Shown piece after piece: positions 36,139 to 47,116 of a DNA stretch of 64,000 nt. The notes beneath the pieces are model-generated. The model did no database searches. It saw nothing but the letters and a program-made list of their open reading frames with translations, and was not told where the DNA came from. The stretch's first letter is position 1; each line of letters opens with the position of its first letter. The DNA is from Larsenimonas suaedae (GTDB lineage Bacteria > Pseudomonadota > Gammaproteobacteria > Pseudomonadales > Halomonadaceae). A program made the translations under genes and the position numbers. The stretch covers positions 393,727 to 457,726 of the forward strand of contig NZ_JAMLJI010000004.1 of NCBI RefSeq assembly GCF_023712105.1, in the 5' to 3' direction.

Positions 36139-36151
36139 CGTCGCGCAATGT

Positions 36152-36228
<77 letters not shown>

Positions 36229-36253
36229 CGATCAAATCGTGGAAAGTTTTTTG

Positions 36254-36282
36254 AAAGGCCCCTTCAAATGAAGGGGCTTTTT
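36254..36282 (+). terminator. Intrinsic terminator after tRNA-fMet
   Basis: GCCCCTTC (36258-36265), an AAAT loop and GAAGGGGC (36270-36277) plus five T. It lies between the tRNA and rimP, so partial read-through or a further promoter must supply rimP-nusA. Confidence 0.88.
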
Positions 36283-36375
36283 GTTAGCACCAGTGCCAAT
36301 CAGTCACCTCACCTTTTGCTCATACGTCTCCTGGTCAGGTGCCTGCTAAAGCAACTGCTGCGTAGGAGTAATACC

Positions 36376-36837
36376 TTGGCGACAAAAGAATCTACGCTCC
36401 ATTCCTTGATCGAGCCCACCATTAGCGACATGGGGTTCGAGCTCTGGGGCATCGACTATATGGCTCAGGGCAAGCATTCAAGGCTCGTGATCTATATCGA
36501 TCAAGCCAATGGCGTGACCGTGGAACATTGCGCTGACGTCAGTCGACAGGTCAGTGCGATCCTGGACGTCGAAGATCCCATCTCGGGTCATTACACGCTG
36601 GAAGTTTCCTCGCCCGGCATGGATCGTCCCCTATTTACCCCCGCCCATTTCGAAGCCTATGCAGGGAACATTGTGTCTCTCAGGCTGCGCGCGCCCTTTG
36701 AAGGCCGCCGGAAATTCAAGGGTGTTCTGGCAGGTATCGATGGTGATGAGGTTCTGCTTCAGTTCGAAGGGGAAGAGTATGGCTTCCCGATCGAGACAAT
36801 CGAGCGCGCCCAGGTCGTACCACAGTTTGATAACTAA
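36376..36837 (+). CDS. rimP: Ribosome maturation factor RimP
   Basis: Binds pre-30S and aids late small-subunit assembly. The 153-residue protein has an N-terminal alpha/beta domain with MGFELWGIDY and the VSSPGMDRPL signature (about residues 75-85), then a small SH3-like C-terminal domain. The start is TTG at 36376 with GGAG 7 bases upstream; the longer frame from 36268 would begin inside the preceding terminator. First protein gene of the rimP-nusA-infB cluster. Confidence 0.95.
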   Translation: MATKESTLHSLIEPTISDMGFELWGIDYMAQGKHSRLVIYIDQANGVTVEHCADVSRQVSAILDVEDPISGHYTLEVSSPGMDRPLFTPAHFEAYAGNIVSLRLRAPFEGRRKFKGVLAGIDGDEVLLQFEGEEYGFPIETIERAQVVPQFDN

Positions 36838-36864
36838 GAACCGCTTTTCTGGCGAGGCATATTT

Positions 36865-38358
36865 ATGAGCAAAGAGATTTTGCTGGTCGTCGATGCGATC
36901 TCCAATGAAAAAGGGGTGGCTCGTAGCGTCATTTTCGAAGCGGTGGAAGCCGCACTGGCCAGCGCTACTCGTAAGCGTTTCGAAGGGCAGGATGTCGATA
37001 TCCGTGTTCGAATCGATCGCCAAAGCGGGGATTATGAAACCTTTCAGCGCTGGACGGTCGTTCCTGACGAAGACTATGTGACGTCGGCGCGCCAGATCCC
37101 ATGGTCTGCAGGCCAGGAGCGCGAGCCGCCGCTGGATTTAAACGAATACGTCGAAGCTGAAATCGAATCCGTCGCCTTCGGTCGTATTGCCGCCCAAACG
37201 GCCAAGCAGGTCATCGTACAGAAAGTGCGTGAAGCCGAGCGTGCCGAAATTGTTGGGCACTACGCCGAGCGCGAAGGCGAATTGCTGAGCGGTACGGTAA
37301 AGAAAACGACACGCGATGGCTTGATCATCGACCTGGGCGAGAATGCGGAAGCATTTCTCCCGCGTAATGAGATGATTCCTGGCGAGCGTTACCGCATGAA
37401 CGAGCGCGTTCGCTCGCTTTTGTGGCGAGTCGACCCGGAAGCGCGCGGTGCCCAGCTGATTCTGTCGCGTACGCGTCCTGAGTTCCTGACCGAGCTTTTC
37501 AAGATCGAGGTGCCGGAAATCGCCGAGCAGCTGATCGAGATCAAGGGTGCGGCACGGGATCCCGGTTCGCGCGCGAAGATTGCCGTCAAGACCAACGACC
37601 GACGCATCGATCCGGTTGGCGCTTGCGTCGGCATGCGTGGGTCGCGCGTTCAGGCGGTTTCGAACGAACTGCGTAACGAGCGGGTCGACATCGTGCTTTG
37701 GGACGATAACCCCGCTCAGCTTGTTATCAATGCCATGGCGCCAGCGGATGTCGCCTCTATTGTCGTTGATGAAGACTCGCACGCCATGGATGTCGCGGTC
37801 AGCGAAGACAACTTGGCTCAGGCGATTGGTCGTAGCGGTCAGAACGTACGGCTGGCCTCGGAGCTTACCGGCTGGTCGCTTAACGTGATGACCGAAGAGG
37901 AAGCGCAAGGCAAGCGTGACCAGGAGGTCGATAGCTACGTTGAATACTTCATCTCACATCTGGGTGTGGATGAAGAAATGGCACGCGTACTGGTAGATGA
38001 AGGCTTCACGTCGCTTGAAGAAGTTGCGTACGTGCCGCTGGACGAAATGCTTGAAATAGAAGACTTCGATCAGGAACTGGTCGAGGAACTGCGTGCTCGC
38101 GCCAAGGACGAACTGCTCAATCTCGCCATCGCCTCTGAAGAAGCGTTGGACGGCACCGAGCCTGCTGAAGACCTCTTGAACATGGACGGTATGGACCGTC
38201 ATCTCGCGTTCAAGCTGGCAAGCATTGGCATCGTGTCCATGGAAGATCTGGCAGAACAGTCCATCGATGATTTGAAAGACATCGAAGGTGTCGATGAAGA
38301 GCGCGCAGCAGCATTGATCATGACGGCCCGCGCGCCCTGGTTCGCAGGTGAAGAGTAA
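36865..38358 (+). CDS. nusA: Transcription termination/antitermination factor NusA
   Basis: RNA polymerase-binding elongation factor. The 497 residues contain the N-terminal polymerase-binding domain (1-130), S1 (about 135-200), two KH domains with [12 protein letters not shown] and [12 protein letters not shown], and two acidic C-terminal repeats (about 365-495) that in E. coli bind alpha-CTD and lambda N. Length equals the enterobacterial type. Confidence 0.98.
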   Translation: MSKEILLVVDAISNEKGVARSVIFEAVEAALASATRKRFEGQDVDIRVRIDRQSGDYETFQRWTVVPDEDYVTSARQIPWSAGQEREPPLDLNEYVEAEIESVAFGRIAAQTAKQVIVQKVREAERAEIVGHYAEREGELLSGTVKKTTRDGLIIDLGENAEAFLPRNEMIPGERYRMNERVRSLLWRVDPEARGAQLILSRTRPEFLTELFKIEVPEIAEQLIEIKGAARDPGSRAKIAVKTNDRRIDPVGACVGMRGSRVQAVSNELRNERVDIVLWDDNPAQLVINAMAPADVASIVVDEDSHAMDVAVSEDNLAQAIGRSGQNVRLASELTGWSLNVMTEEEAQGKRDQEVDSYVEYFISHLGVDEEMARVLVDEGFTSLEEVAYVPLDEMLEIEDFDQELVEELRARAKDELLNLAIASEEALDGTEPAEDLLNMDGMDRHLAFKLASIGIVSMEDLAEQSIDDLKDIEGVDEERAAALIMTARAPWFAGEE

Positions 38359-38385
38359 TCAGGTCACGGGCTCAGGAGGGTCGCA

Positions 38386-40923
38386 ATGGCAGAAACAACA
38401 GTTAAGGAATTTGCAGGCAAGGTTGGCCGAGAAGTCAGCCGTCTGCTGGAACAGATGAGTGAAGCCGGGCTTCCTCACAAGTCTGAAAATGATGTGGTCT
38501 CCGAAACGGACAAGCAGCGCCTGCTGGATCATCTGACTCAAAACCACGGCGGTAGCCCGGGTCGCGGCAAGAATCGTATTACTTTGACTCGAAAAACCAA
38601 GAGCAAGATTCGCACCGGAGATGGCCGTAACAAGACCATCGAAGTGCAGGTACGTAAAAAGCGTACTTACGTGAAGCGCGACGGCGACGGCCAGGAAGAA
38701 CAACCCGCGGACGAGACTCAGGATACCCAGGCGCAAACGCCTGAGACCTCAGCTCAGGCCGCGGCAGCCGTTTCCGAGTCGACACCGCAGGAAAATGCGT
38801 CTTCAGAGCCGAAAACCGGTGAAGCCCCTGCAGCGCCGTCCGAGCCTGAAACAGGCAAAGCGACAGCCGATGATGCGGCCAACATTGATGTTGAAGCGGC
38901 CCTTGGCGGAGAGACTACCGATGATGCGCCTGACGCCAACAGTGGCTCAGACGCACCGCCGAAGGAAGGTCGCAGCGACCGTCGCAAGCGAAACGATACT
39001 GCCGCACGCAAGACCAGCGGACGTCGTGGTCGACCCGACAAGGAAGACGACGACAAGGGTGACCGTCAGGAGCGCCGTCGCGGTGGCAAGAAGGTCAAGC
39101 GTGCCGAACGCCGTGGTTCCCGCCGTGGCGGTGACAACCAGCACGGTTTCCAGCGTCCGACCCAGACTATCGTGCGTGAAGTTGCGATCCCTGAGTCGAT
39201 CAGCGTCGCCGAACTTGCTGACAAGATGGCCATCAAGGCCAACGAAGTCATCAAGACCATGTTCACCATGGGCGCTGCGGTAACGATCAACCAGACCATC
39301 GACCAGGAGACGGCTGCAGTCGTCGTCGAAGAGATGGGGCATACGCCGAAGCTGGTCAAGGAAGATGCTGTCGAAACGGAAATGATTGAAACCATTTCCT
39401 ACGAAGGCGACTCCGTGACGCGTGCACCGGTCGTGACCGTTATGGGCCACGTCGACCACGGTAAAACCTCGCTGCTCGACTACATTCGTCGCACCAAGGT
39501 CGCGACTGGTGAAGCCGGCGGTATCACGCAGCACATCGGTGCCTACCACGTCGAACACGAAACCGGCGATGTCACGTTCCTGGATACGCCCGGACACGCA
39601 GCGTTTACCGCCATGCGTGCCCGTGGTGCCAAGGCAACGGACGTAGTCATTCTGGTCGTTGCTGCTGATGACGGCGTCATGCCTCAGACCATCGAGGCTG
39701 TCGAGCACGCCAAGGCGGCTGAAGTGCCGCTGGTTGTTGCCGTCAACAAGATCGACAAGCAGGGCGCCGATCCCGATCGCGTCAAGAGCGAGCTGTCCCA
39801 GCACGGCGTCATCTCTGAAGAGTGGGGCGGTGACACCCAGTTCGTTCACGTCTCTGCCAAGACTGGTGAAGGCATCGATGGCCTACTCGAGTCCGTGCTT
39901 CTGGTCTCTGAAGTACTCGAACTCCAGGCCGTGCCCAATGCACCGGCTAAGGGCGTGGTTGTTGAATCGCGTCTTGATCGCGGTCGCGGTCCGGTTGCGA
40001 CCGTACTGGTTCAAAACGGCACACTTTCAAAAGGCGACATCGTGCTTGCCGGCCTCAACTACGGCCGTGTGCGCGCGCTGGTCAACGAACTTGGCAAGCA
40101 GGTCGACAGTGCAGGCCCCTCCATGCCGGTCGAGGTATTGGGTCTGAATGGAACGCCGGAAGCCGGCGATGACTTCCTGGTTGTTCCGGACGAGAAGAAG
40201 GCACGTGAAGTCGCCAACTTCCGCCACGGTAAATACCGCGAAGTTCGTTTGGCGCGTCAGCAGAAAGCCAAGCTCGAGAACATGTTCAGCCAGATGGGTC
40301 AGGATGATGTGGCCAAGGTCAACATCGTGCTCAAGGCAGACGTTCAAGGCTCGTTGGAAGCGATCCGAAGTGCTCTTGAAGAGCTCTCGACCGATGAAGT
40401 CAAGGTATCGGTGGTTTCTTCCGGGGTCGGCGGTATTACTGAAACCGACGCCAACCTCGCCGTTGCCAGTGACGCCATCGTGATCGGCTTCAACGTCCGT
40501 GCCGATGCGGCCGCCCGTGAAGTGATCGAGCGTGATGGTCTGGATCTGCGCTATTACAGCGTTATCTACCAGCTCATCGACGAGATCAAGCAGGCCATGA
40601 CTGGCATGCTCGCGCCCGAGTGGAAGGAAGAGATCGTCGGTATCGCTGAAGTTCGCGACGTCTTCCGTGCGCCCAAGATTGGTGCGGTTGCAGGTTGTAT
40701 GGTGGTTGAGGGTACGGTCTCCCGGCACAAGCGAATCCGTGTACTGCGTGAAAACGTGGTGATCTATGAAGGGGAGCTCGAATCGCTGCGCCGCTTCAAA
40801 GATGATACTAACGAAGTACGTAACGGACTCGAGTGCGGCATCGGCGTCAAAAACTACAACGACGTTCAGGTCGGCGATAAGATCGAGGTCTTCGATCAGA
40901 TCAAGGTCGAGCGAACGCTGTAA
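38386..40923 (+). CDS. infB: Translation initiation factor IF-2
   Basis: GTPase that delivers fMet-tRNA to the 30S subunit. The 845 residues begin with an IF2-N domain, then a long charged, Ala/Pro/Glu-rich linker with a basic Arg/Gly segment (about 190-250), a second IF2-N domain, and the G domain with GHVDHGKT (G1), DTPGH (G3) and NKID (G4), followed by domains II-IV. In E. coli internal starts give shorter forms; I cannot confirm those here. Confidence 0.98.
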   Translation: MAETTVKEFAGKVGREVSRLLEQMSEAGLPHKSENDVVSETDKQRLLDHLTQNHGGSPGRGKNRITLTRKTKSKIRTGDGRNKTIEVQVRKKRTYVKRDGDGQEEQPADETQDTQAQTPETSAQAAAAVSESTPQENASSEPKTGEAPAAPSEPETGKATADDAANIDVEAALGGETTDDAPDANSGSDAPPKEGRSDRRKRNDTAARKTSGRRGRPDKEDDDKGDRQERRRGGKKVKRAERRGSRRGGDNQHGFQRPTQTIVREVAIPESISVAELADKMAIKANEVIKTMFTMGAAVTINQTIDQETAAVVVEEMGHTPKLVKEDAVETEMIETISYEGDSVTRAPVVTVMGHVDHGKTSLLDYIRRTKVATGEAGGITQHIGAYHVEHETGDVTFLDTPGHAAFTAMRARGAKATDVVILVVAADDGVMPQTIEAVEHAKAAEVPLVVAVNKIDKQGADPDRVKSELSQHGVISEEWGGDTQFVHVSAKTGEGIDGLLESVLLVSEVLELQAVPNAPAKGVVVESRLDRGRGPVATVLVQNGTLSKGDIVLAGLNYGRVRALVNELGKQVDSAGPSMPVEVLGLNGTPEAGDDFLVVPDEKKAREVANFRHGKYREVRLARQQKAKLENMFSQMGQDDVAKVNIVLKADVQGSLEAIRSALEELSTDEVKVSVVSSGVGGITETDANLAVASDAIVIGFNVRADAAAREVIERDGLDLRYYSVIYQLIDEIKQAMTGMLAPEWKEEIVGIAEVRDVFRAPKIGAVAGCMVVEGTVSRHKRIRVLRENVVIYEGELESLRRFKDDTNEVRNGLECGIGVKNYNDVQVGDKIEVFDQIKVERTL

Positions 40924-40935
40924 GGAAAGAAGCTC

Positions 40936-41331
40936 ATGCGAGAGTTCAGTCGTACCGACCGAGTGGGCGAGCAGCTCCAACAGGAGTTGGCCGTTCTTAT
41001 CCAGCGCGAGGTGAAAGACCCTCGCCTGGGCATGGTCACGGTAAGCAGTGCAAGTGTCAGCCGCGATCTGGCCTACGCCGATGTCTACATCACGGTGCTG
41101 GGTGAGGATGATGAGGCGAAGATCAAGCAGAACCTCGACATCCTGAAGCATGCGGCAGGCTTTCTTCGCTCTCAGATTGCGCGTCGTATGTCGCTTCGCC
41201 ATGCTCCGGAGCTTCGTTTTCATTACGATGCGAGCATTGCCCGGGGGCATCAGCTGTCGTCGTTGATCGACGATGCCGTTGCGTCGGATCGCAAGCGTCA
41301 GCACGACGACTCCGAGGAGGAGAACGGCTGA
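40936..41331 (+). CDS. rbfA: Ribosome-binding factor A
   Basis: Small KH-fold protein that binds immature 30S near helix 1 and supports cold growth. The 131 residues show the family pattern: FSRTDRVGEQLQQELAVLIQ at the start, VKDPRLGMVTV, and RRMSLRHAPELRFHYD. The C-terminus is acidic and disordered. Its TGA overlaps the truB ATG. Confidence 0.97.
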   Translation: MREFSRTDRVGEQLQQELAVLIQREVKDPRLGMVTVSSASVSRDLAYADVYITVLGEDDEAKIKQNLDILKHAAGFLRSQIARRMSLRHAPELRFHYDASIARGHQLSSLIDDAVASDRKRQHDDSEEENG

Positions 41332-42245
41332 TGGCGCGCCGTCGCAAGGGGCGCCCCATCAGTGGGGTGCTGCTTCTGGATAAGCCTTACGGAGTAAGTT
41401 CAAACCGCGCGCTGCAAAAGGCGCGCGGTTTGTTTCAGGCTCAGAAAGCCGGTCATACCGGAACGCTCGATCCCATGGCGACCGGACTTTTGCCGGTGCT
41501 TTTCGGTGAGGCGACCAAATTTTCCTCACTTCTGCTCGATGCGGATAAACGCTATCAGGCGTCACTAAGGCTTGGTCAAACGACCGCGACCGGCGACGCT
41601 GAAGGCGATATCCTGAGTGAGCGGCCGGTGCCGGAGCTTGAGTCTTCAAGACTTGAGCACGTATTGGCGCAGTTTACGGGAGACATCGAGCAGATTCCTC
41701 CAATGTACTCCGCGCTCAAGCACGAAGGGCGACCGCTATACGAGCTTGCGCGTGAAGGCCGTGAAATCAAGCGTGCACCAAGGGCGGTAAGCGTTTATCA
41801 TATTGGGCTGCTTGAAACACGCGAGAGCGGGTTTTCCATCGACGTGACCTGCAGCAAGGGCACCTACATTCGAACGCTTGCCATGGATATTGGTGAAGCG
41901 CTTGGGTGTGGCGCGCATCTGAATGCGCTTCGACGGTTCAAGACCGGTCCGTTCGACGCTGAGTCAATGGTGACGCTCGAGGTACTCGAGCATCTATCCG
42001 ACGATGAGCGGCAAGCCCATTTGCTGCCGATCGATGCGCTTTTGACGCACTTGCCGTCGGTCGAGGTTGACGACGAAAGTGTCGCGCGGTTTCGTCAGGG
42101 CCAGGCCCTGGCCTACAATGAGACATATCCATCACAGACGCTGATTCGCGTCTATGATCGAACCCGTACTCTTTTGGGCGTTGCGCTTTTAAACGAAGGG
42201 CAGCTGGCGCCCAAACGAGTCATAAACACGGTCGAGGACATCTGA
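41331..42245 (+). CDS. truB: tRNA pseudouridine-55 synthase
   Basis: Makes pseudouridine 55 in the T-loop of tRNAs. The 304-residue protein has the catalytic segment GHTGTLDPMATGLLP with its Asp near residue 49, the YSALKHEGRPLYELAR motif, and a C-terminal PUA-like part. One-base overlap with rbfA. A perfect 12-bp hairpin lies in its early coding sequence (41401-41432). Confidence 0.97.
   Translation: MARRRKGRPISGVLLLDKPYGVSSNRALQKARGLFQAQKAGHTGTLDPMATGLLPVLFGEATKFSSLLLDADKRYQASLRLGQTTATGDAEGDILSERPVPELESSRLEHVLAQFTGDIEQIPPMYSALKHEGRPLYELAREGREIKRAPRAVSVYHIGLLETRESGFSIDVTCSKGTYIRTLAMDIGEALGCGAHLNALRRFKTGPFDAESMVTLEVLEHLSDDERQAHLLPIDALLTHLPSVEVDDESVARFRQGQALAYNETYPSQTLIRVYDRTRTLLGVALLNEGQLAPKRVINTVEDI
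41401..41432 (+). other. Perfect 12-bp stem-loop inside truB
   Basis: CAAACCGCGCGC, an 8-base loop and GCGCGCGGTTTG, about 70 bases into the truB coding region, followed by TTTC. The stem is GC-rich and exact. It may slow ribosomes or polymerase or be an RNase III site; it may also be a codon-driven coincidence. Confidence 0.6.
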
Positions 42246-42262
42246 GTCCCGGCGGTGAACGT

Positions 42263-42311
42263 GAAGACTGCAAATATGCGTGGTCTTCTTCATTCTAGTG
42301 AGATGCATATT
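42263..42311 (+). promoter_or_regulatory. Candidate S15-binding pseudoknot in the rpsO leader
   Basis: Stem 1: GAAGAC (42263-42268) with GTCTTC (42283-42288), extendable by two wobble pairs. Stem 2: AATATGC (42273-42279), inside the stem 1 loop, with GCATATT (42305-42311). The order 1-2-1'-2' is an H-type pseudoknot ending just before the GGAG ribosome site (42315-42318). E. coli S15 represses its own mRNA by trapping a pseudoknot at this place. Confidence 0.5.
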
Positions 42312-42324
42312 AACGGAGTTAATC

Positions 42325-42594
42325 ATGGCACTGACTGCACAACAGAAAGCTGACATCGTCAAAGAATTTGGCACATCCGAAAACGACACCGGTTCTGCCG
42401 AAGTTCAGGTTGCCCTGCTGACCGCCAACATCGCGGGCCTGCAGGATCACTTCAAGAGCCACAAGCAGGATCACCACTCTCGTCGTGGTCTGATCCGCAT
42501 GGTCAACCAGCGCCGTAAGCTGCTTGATTATGTGAAAGGCAAGGACTTTGATCGTTATCAGCAGTTGATTCAGCGTCTGGGTCTGCGTCGTTAA
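42325..42594 (+). CDS. rpsO: 30S ribosomal protein S15
   Basis: Primary binder of the 16S central domain. The 89 residues equal E. coli S15, with the [20 protein letters not shown] and [20 protein letters not shown] helices. The start [10 protein letters not shown] has GGAG 6 bases upstream; the longer frame upstream is not conserved. Followed by a terminator and pnp, as in E. coli. Confidence 0.98.
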   Translation: MALTAQQKADIVKEFGTSENDTGSAEVQVALLTANIAGLQDHFKSHKQDHHSRRGLIRMVNQRRKLLDYVKGKDFDRYQQLIQRLGLRR

Positions 42595-42622
42595 TAAGCG
42601 ACGTCCCGCGCCGAGAAGCTCG

Positions 42623-42656
42623 ACAGGCAACCCCTTGGGGTTGCCTGTTCTTTTTT
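42623..42656 (+). terminator. Intrinsic terminator after rpsO
   Basis: ACAGGCAACCCC (42623-42634) and GGGGTTGCCTGT (42637-42648) with a tight loop, then TCTTTTTT. It separates rpsO from the pnp promoter. Confidence 0.88.
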
Positions 42657-42694
42657 GGGGCCTTGTACCCCGTATCGCGCCCGGCCTCGTGACA

Positions 42695-42723
42695 GTGACA
42701 CCGCAGGCAATAGCTTTTACTAT
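42695..42723 (+). promoter_or_regulatory. Candidate pnp promoter
   Basis: GTGACA (42695-42700, five of six -35 matches), a 17-base spacer and TACTAT (42718-42723), 61 bases before the pnp start, downstream of the rpsO terminator. Confidence 0.55.
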
Positions 42724-42784
42724 GGCCTCGAGTGATAAACGACCCAGGTAAGCGATCTATACATCGACATCGAAGGAATTCAGA

Positions 42785-44914
42785 GTGAATCCGGTAACTA
42801 AAAGTTTTCAGTACGGCGATACGAACGTCACCCTAGAAACGGGCCGTGTCGCGCGTCAGGCAACAGGCAGCGTCCTGGTGACCATGAACGAAACCGTCGT
42901 TTTGTGCACCGTCGTTGCAAAGAAAGACGTCAAACCCGGGCAGAGCTTTTTCCCGCTGTCCGTGCATTATCAGGAAAAGACCTACGCAGCCGGTAAGATC
43001 CCCGGTGGCTTTTTCAAGCGTGAAGGTCGCCCGACCGAAAAAGAAACCCTGACCTCGCGTTTGATCGACCGTCCGATCCGCCCGCTGTTCCCGAAAGGGT
43101 TCATGAATGAGGTTCAGGTTGTCTGCACAGTGTTGTCTGCCGAAAAAGGCCGCGATCCCGACATCGCCGCCATGATTGGTACGTCGGCCGCCCTGTCGAT
43201 TTCAGGCGCGCCCTTCAGCGGCCCGATTGGTGCTGCGCGTGTTGGCTTTAGCAGTGAAACGGGGTATTTCCTGAACCCGGGCTATGAAGCGCTTGCAACT
43301 TCTGAGCTCGACATGGTCGTTGCCGGTACGGAAAAAGCCGTGCTGATGGTCGAGTCCGAAGCCGCCGAGCTGACCGAAGATCAGATGCTGGGCGCTGTGC
43401 TTTATGCCCATGACGAAATGCAGTCGGTCATTACGGCCATCAACGAGTTCGTCAAGGAGGCTGGCAAGCCGTCCTGGAACTGGCAGCCGGAGCCGGAAAA
43501 TACCGAGCTCAAGCAAGCGCTCGAATCCAATTTCGCCGAGGCGGTTGGCAGTGCCTACCGCGTGACGGACAAGATGGAGCGTCAGGACGCACTGTCTCAG
43601 CTCCGCGATAAGGCTATCGAGCAGCTGTCCGGTGGTGACAACGCCGAATTCAGCGCTGAAGACGTTTCCGGTGCGTTTGCCGGGCTCGAAAAGCGCATCG
43701 TTCGTCGTCGTGTGATCGAAGGCGAGCCGCGCATCGATGGACGTGACACCAAGACTGTTCGTCCGCTCGATATCAAAGTGGGTGTACTTCCTAGCGCCCA
43801 TGGCTCTGCGCTCTTCACCCGCGGTGAAACTCAGGCCATCGTCTCCACTACACTTGGTACGACGCGCGATTCGCAGCTGATCGAAGGCTTGGCCGGTGAA
43901 ATGCATGAGCGGTTCATGCTTCATTACAACTTCCCTCCGTACAGTGTCGGTGAAGCCGGCTTTATCGGCTCGCCCAAGCGTCGTGAGATCGGCCATGGCC
44001 GTCTGGCCAAGCGCGGTGTTGCGGCTATGCTTCCGAGTTCGGAAGAATTCCCGTACGCGATCCGTGTAGTGTCCGAGATTACCGAGTCCAACGGTTCAAG
44101 CTCGATGGCCTCGGTTTGTGGCTCTTCGCTTGCGCTGATGGATGCGGGTGTCCCGTTGAAAGCGCCGGTCGCCGGTATCGCCATGGGTCTGGTCAAGGAC
44201 GATGATGGCAAGTTTGCCGTTCTGACCGATATCCTGGGCGACGAAGATCACCTCGGTGACATGGACTTCAAGGTGGCCGGTTCTGCCAAGGGCGTTACCG
44301 CGCTGCAGATGGACATCAAGATCGAAGGCATCGACGAAGAGATCATGGAGTCTGCGCTCGAGCAGGCGTTCAATGCGCGCCAGCATATTCTTGGTGAAAT
44401 GAACACGGTCATCGGCCAGAGCCGTACGGAGCTTTCCGATAACGCGCCGGCAATGTCGACGATCAAGATCGATCCCGAGAAGATTCGTGACGTCATCGGT
44501 AAGGGCGGTGCCACCATCCGTCAGATCTGTGAAGACACCAAGGCCTCCATCGACATCGACGATGACGGCACCGTTCGTATCTACGCAGAAACCAAGGCCG
44601 GCATGAAGGCCGCAGTCGATGCCGTTACGGCGGTCACGGCAGAAGCGGAAATCAATAAGCTCTATCGTGGCAAGGTCGTTCGCATCGCTGACTTTGGCGC
44701 GTTCGTCAACATCATGCCCGGTACCGATGGCCTGGTGCACATCTCTCAGATCGTCCCCGAGCGCGTCAGCAACGTGCGTGATTACTTGAACGAAGGCGAT
44801 GAAGTCACGGTCAAGGTGCTCGACATCGATAACCGTGGTCGCATCAAGCTGACTCTGAAAGAAATCGACGCCGAAGAAAAGGCTGCGTTCGAGGCCTCGC
44901 TCAACGCTGAGTGA
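42785..44914 (+). CDS. pnp: Polynucleotide phosphorylase
   Basis: 3'-5' phosphorolytic exoribonuclease, trimeric, a degradosome partner of RNase E. The 709 residues contain two RNase PH domains (about 1-230 and 310-540), a linking helical domain, KH ([12 protein letters not shown]) and S1 ([18 protein letters not shown]) domains. Starts with GTG preceded by AAGGA. In E. coli, pnp autoregulates through RNase III cleavage of a leader hairpin; I see no strong hairpin between promoter and start here. Confidence 0.98.
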   Translation: MNPVTKSFQYGDTNVTLETGRVARQATGSVLVTMNETVVLCTVVAKKDVKPGQSFFPLSVHYQEKTYAAGKIPGGFFKREGRPTEKETLTSRLIDRPIRPLFPKGFMNEVQVVCTVLSAEKGRDPDIAAMIGTSAALSISGAPFSGPIGAARVGFSSETGYFLNPGYEALATSELDMVVAGTEKAVLMVESEAAELTEDQMLGAVLYAHDEMQSVITAINEFVKEAGKPSWNWQPEPENTELKQALESNFAEAVGSAYRVTDKMERQDALSQLRDKAIEQLSGGDNAEFSAEDVSGAFAGLEKRIVRRRVIEGEPRIDGRDTKTVRPLDIKVGVLPSAHGSALFTRGETQAIVSTTLGTTRDSQLIEGLAGEMHERFMLHYNFPPYSVGEAGFIGSPKRREIGHGRLAKRGVAAMLPSSEEFPYAIRVVSEITESNGSSSMASVCGSSLALMDAGVPLKAPVAGIAMGLVKDDDGKFAVLTDILGDEDHLGDMDFKVAGSAKGVTALQMDIKIEGIDEEIMESALEQAFNARQHILGEMNTVIGQSRTELSDNAPAMSTIKIDPEKIRDVIGKGGATIRQICEDTKASIDIDDDGTVRIYAETKAGMKAAVDAVTAVTAEAEINKLYRGKVVRIADFGAFVNIMPGTDGLVHISQIVPERVSNVRDYLNEGDEVTVKVLDIDNRGRIKLTLKEIDAEEKAAFEASLNAE

Positions 44915-44927
44915 CTAAGGCTTTAAT

Positions 44928-44957
44928 AAAAACCCCGCCAATTGGCGGGGTTTTTTT
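44928..44957. terminator. Bidirectional intrinsic terminator after pnp
   Basis: AAAAACCCCGCC (44928-44939), an AATT loop and GGCGGGGTTTTT (44944-44955) with T-runs on both strands, serving pnp and the convergent thiolase gene. Confidence 0.93.
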
Positions 44958-44983
44958 ATGGCTGATGAATCTGTAAAGGGTTC

Positions 44984-46159
44984 TTAGCGCTCAATGGCAA
45001 GTGCCACGCCTTGGCCGCCGCCGATACACAGCGTCGCCAATCCTTTCTTGGCGTCGCGTTTTTGCATGGCGTGCAGGAGTGTGACAAAAATGCGGCACCC
45101 GGACGCACCGATCGGATGGCCGAGCGCAATGGCGCCGCCATTGACGTTGATCTTGTCGGTATCCCATTCAAGCGCACGATTAACGCTGATCGCCTGTGCG
45201 GCAAACGCTTCGTTGGCTTCGATCAGGTCCAGGTCATTAATTGACCAGCCTGCCTTGGAGAGACAACTCTTGGTCGCCGGTACCGGGCCAAAGCCCATCG
45301 TGGCGGGATCAACGCCGGCGCTGGCGTAGCCCGCAATGCGCGCCAGCGGTGTCAACCCGAGTTCCTTGGCCTTTTCTGCGGAGCACAGCATGATCGCTGC
45401 AGCGCCATCGTTGATGGCGGAGGCGTTGCCTGCCGTGACCGTGCCGTCTTTCTTGAACGCGGGCTTCATGGCGGCCAGCTTCTCAACACTTACGTCGCGC
45501 GGGTTTTCGTCGGTGTCGAACACGACCGGATCGCCCTTGCGCTGGGGGATTTCAACCGGAACGATTTCATCTTTGAAGGCGCCACTGTCGATCGCTGCGC
45601 GGGCTTTTTGTTGAGAGGCCGCAGCAAATGCATCCTGATCCTCGCGGCTGATGCCGTATTTCTCGGCCAGGTTTTCAGCGGTAATGCCCATGTGGAAGTC
45701 ATTGAACGCATCCCAGAGGCCGTCCTGAACCATGGAGTCGACCGCGGTCCAGGGGCCCATGCGCTGGCCCGTTCGAGAGTGCGGCAGTAGGTGAGGTGAC
45801 AGTGACATGTTTTCCTGGCCGCCCGCGATGATTATGTCGGCATCGCCGCAGCGGATGGCCTGCGTTGCCAGATGGATTGCCTTGAGGCCAGAGCCACAGA
45901 CCTTGTTGATGGTCATGGCTGGAACCCCGTCGGGAAGCTCTGCCTTGATGCTTGCCTGACGCGCCGGATTCTGACCACAGCCCGCTGTCAGCACCTGACC
46001 AAGAAGTACTTCGCTAATGGCGTCGGGGGATACGTGCGTGTCTTCCAGAAGTTGTCGAATGACGCGAGCGCCGAGATCGCTTGCCGGCACGCCAGCAAGC
46101 GATCCATTGAAGCTTCCTACTGCGGTGCGCTTGGCCGCAACGATTACCACGTCTTGCAT
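44984..46159 (-). CDS. phaA: Acetyl-CoA acetyltransferase (biosynthetic thiolase)
   Basis: Condenses two acetyl-CoA into acetoacetyl-CoA, the first step of PHB synthesis, and reverses it in ketone-body use. The 391-residue protein has the acylated Cys88 in NKVCGSG, His348 in GHPIGASG and Cys378 in CIGGGQG, positions nearly identical to the Zoogloea enzyme. No phaB or phaC is adjacent, so atoB would be an equally fair symbol. It stands alone on the minus strand with AAGGAG upstream of its start. Confidence 0.93.
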   Translation of the reverse strand: MQDVVIVAAKRTAVGSFNGSLAGVPASDLGARVIRQLLEDTHVSPDAISEVLLGQVLTAGCGQNPARQASIKAELPDGVPAMTINKVCGSGLKAIHLATQAIRCGDADIIIAGGQENMSLSPHLLPHSRTGQRMGPWTAVDSMVQDGLWDAFNDFHMGITAENLAEKYGISREDQDAFAAASQQKARAAIDSGAFKDEIVPVEIPQRKGDPVVFDTDENPRDVSVEKLAAMKPAFKKDGTVTAGNASAINDGAAAIMLCSAEKAKELGLTPLARIAGYASAGVDPATMGFGPVPATKSCLSKAGWSINDLDLIEANEAFAAQAISVNRALEWDTDKINVNGGAIALGHPIGASGCRIFVTLLHAMQKRDAKKGLATLCIGGGQGVALAIER

Positions 46160-46267
46160 AACAGGCTCCTTCCTATCCTTTGGTCAGCAGTGCCAGTCAA
46201 ACTGGTCTGCAATTAAGGATAGTCTGATTTTATGACATGCGAGGTGGCGGCCGATCTTTTTCGTGGC

Positions 46268-47116
46268 TCAGGAAAGCCTGACGTAAAGGTTATCCAGAAG
46301 GCGAGTTTCACCCAGGTGCGCAGCGACCAATACAATGGCTGATCGGGTCGTTTCCGATAGTGGCGACAAGGTGGCAGCGTCACGCAGCTCAAGGTAGTCA
46401 GGGCGGAAACCAAGCTCGGTCAATTGCTGTAAGCCCCAAGTGATCGTCTCGGAGGTAGGCCGACCGTTCTCCAGTCGCTCCTTGATCGCCTTGAGTGTGT
46501 CCGCCAGCCGTGGCGCCTTTTCGCGCTGTTCGGGCGTCAGATACTGATTGCGTGAGGAAAGCGCCAGGCCGTCGGGCTCGCGCGCGATCGGAACGCCCTT
46601 GATCACGATTGGTAGATGAAGGTCATGCACCATTTTTCGGATCACGGCGAGTTGTTGATAGTCCTTTTCGCCGAAACAGGCGACGTCGGGGCCTACGATG
46701 TGAAACAGCAGACTGACGACGGTTGCGACCCCGTCGAAGTGGCCGGGGCGGCGTGCGCCGCAGAGTCCTTCTGATACGCCGGGAACGTGAACCGTGGTCA
46801 GCCCCGATTGACCGTTCGGGTAGAGCGTATCGACGCTGGGCGCGAACACCACGTCGCAGCCAGCCTCCATGAGCTTCAGGCAGTCCGAGTCCAGCGTACG
46901 AGGGTATCGGTCGAAGTCTTCGGAGGGGCCAAACTGAAGTGGATTGACGAAGATGGAGGTCACAACGAGGTCGGCCTCGTCGCGCGCTGCCTTGACCAGA
47001 TCAAGGTGGCCCTGGTGAAGATTGCCCATGGTGGGCACCAGCGCAATGCGTTTTTGCTCGAGCCGTGCCCTGGTCAGCGTCTGTTGAAGATTATCGATAT
47101 CATGAACGCGTTGCAT
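46268..47116 (-). CDS. panC: Pantothenate synthetase
   Basis: ATP-dependent ligation of pantoate and beta-alanine. The 282-residue protein has VPTMGNLHQGH (ATP HIGH-like), FVNPLQFGPSED, FGEKDYQQLAVIRKMV and LALSSRNQYL. The ATG overlaps the panB TGA (TGATG), fixing the start; the longer open frame continues into panB in another frame. Confidence 0.97.
   Translation of the reverse strand: MQRVHDIDNLQQTLTRARLEQKRIALVPTMGNLHQGHLDLVKAARDEADLVVTSIFVNPLQFGPSEDFDRYPRTLDSDCLKLMEAGCDVVFAPSVDTLYPNGQSGLTTVHVPGVSEGLCGARRPGHFDGVATVVSLLFHIVGPDVACFGEKDYQQLAVIRKMVHDLHLPIVIKGVPIAREPDGLALSSRNQYLTPEQREKAPRLADTLKAIKERLENGRPTSETITWGLQQLTELGFRPDYLELRDAATLSPLSETTRSAIVLVAAHLGETRLLDNLYVRLS

Noticed and set aside
38386..40923. 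Internal repeats in infB as a mobile or recombinational element
   Set aside because: The charged low-complexity linker is normal for IF-2 between its N-terminal domains.
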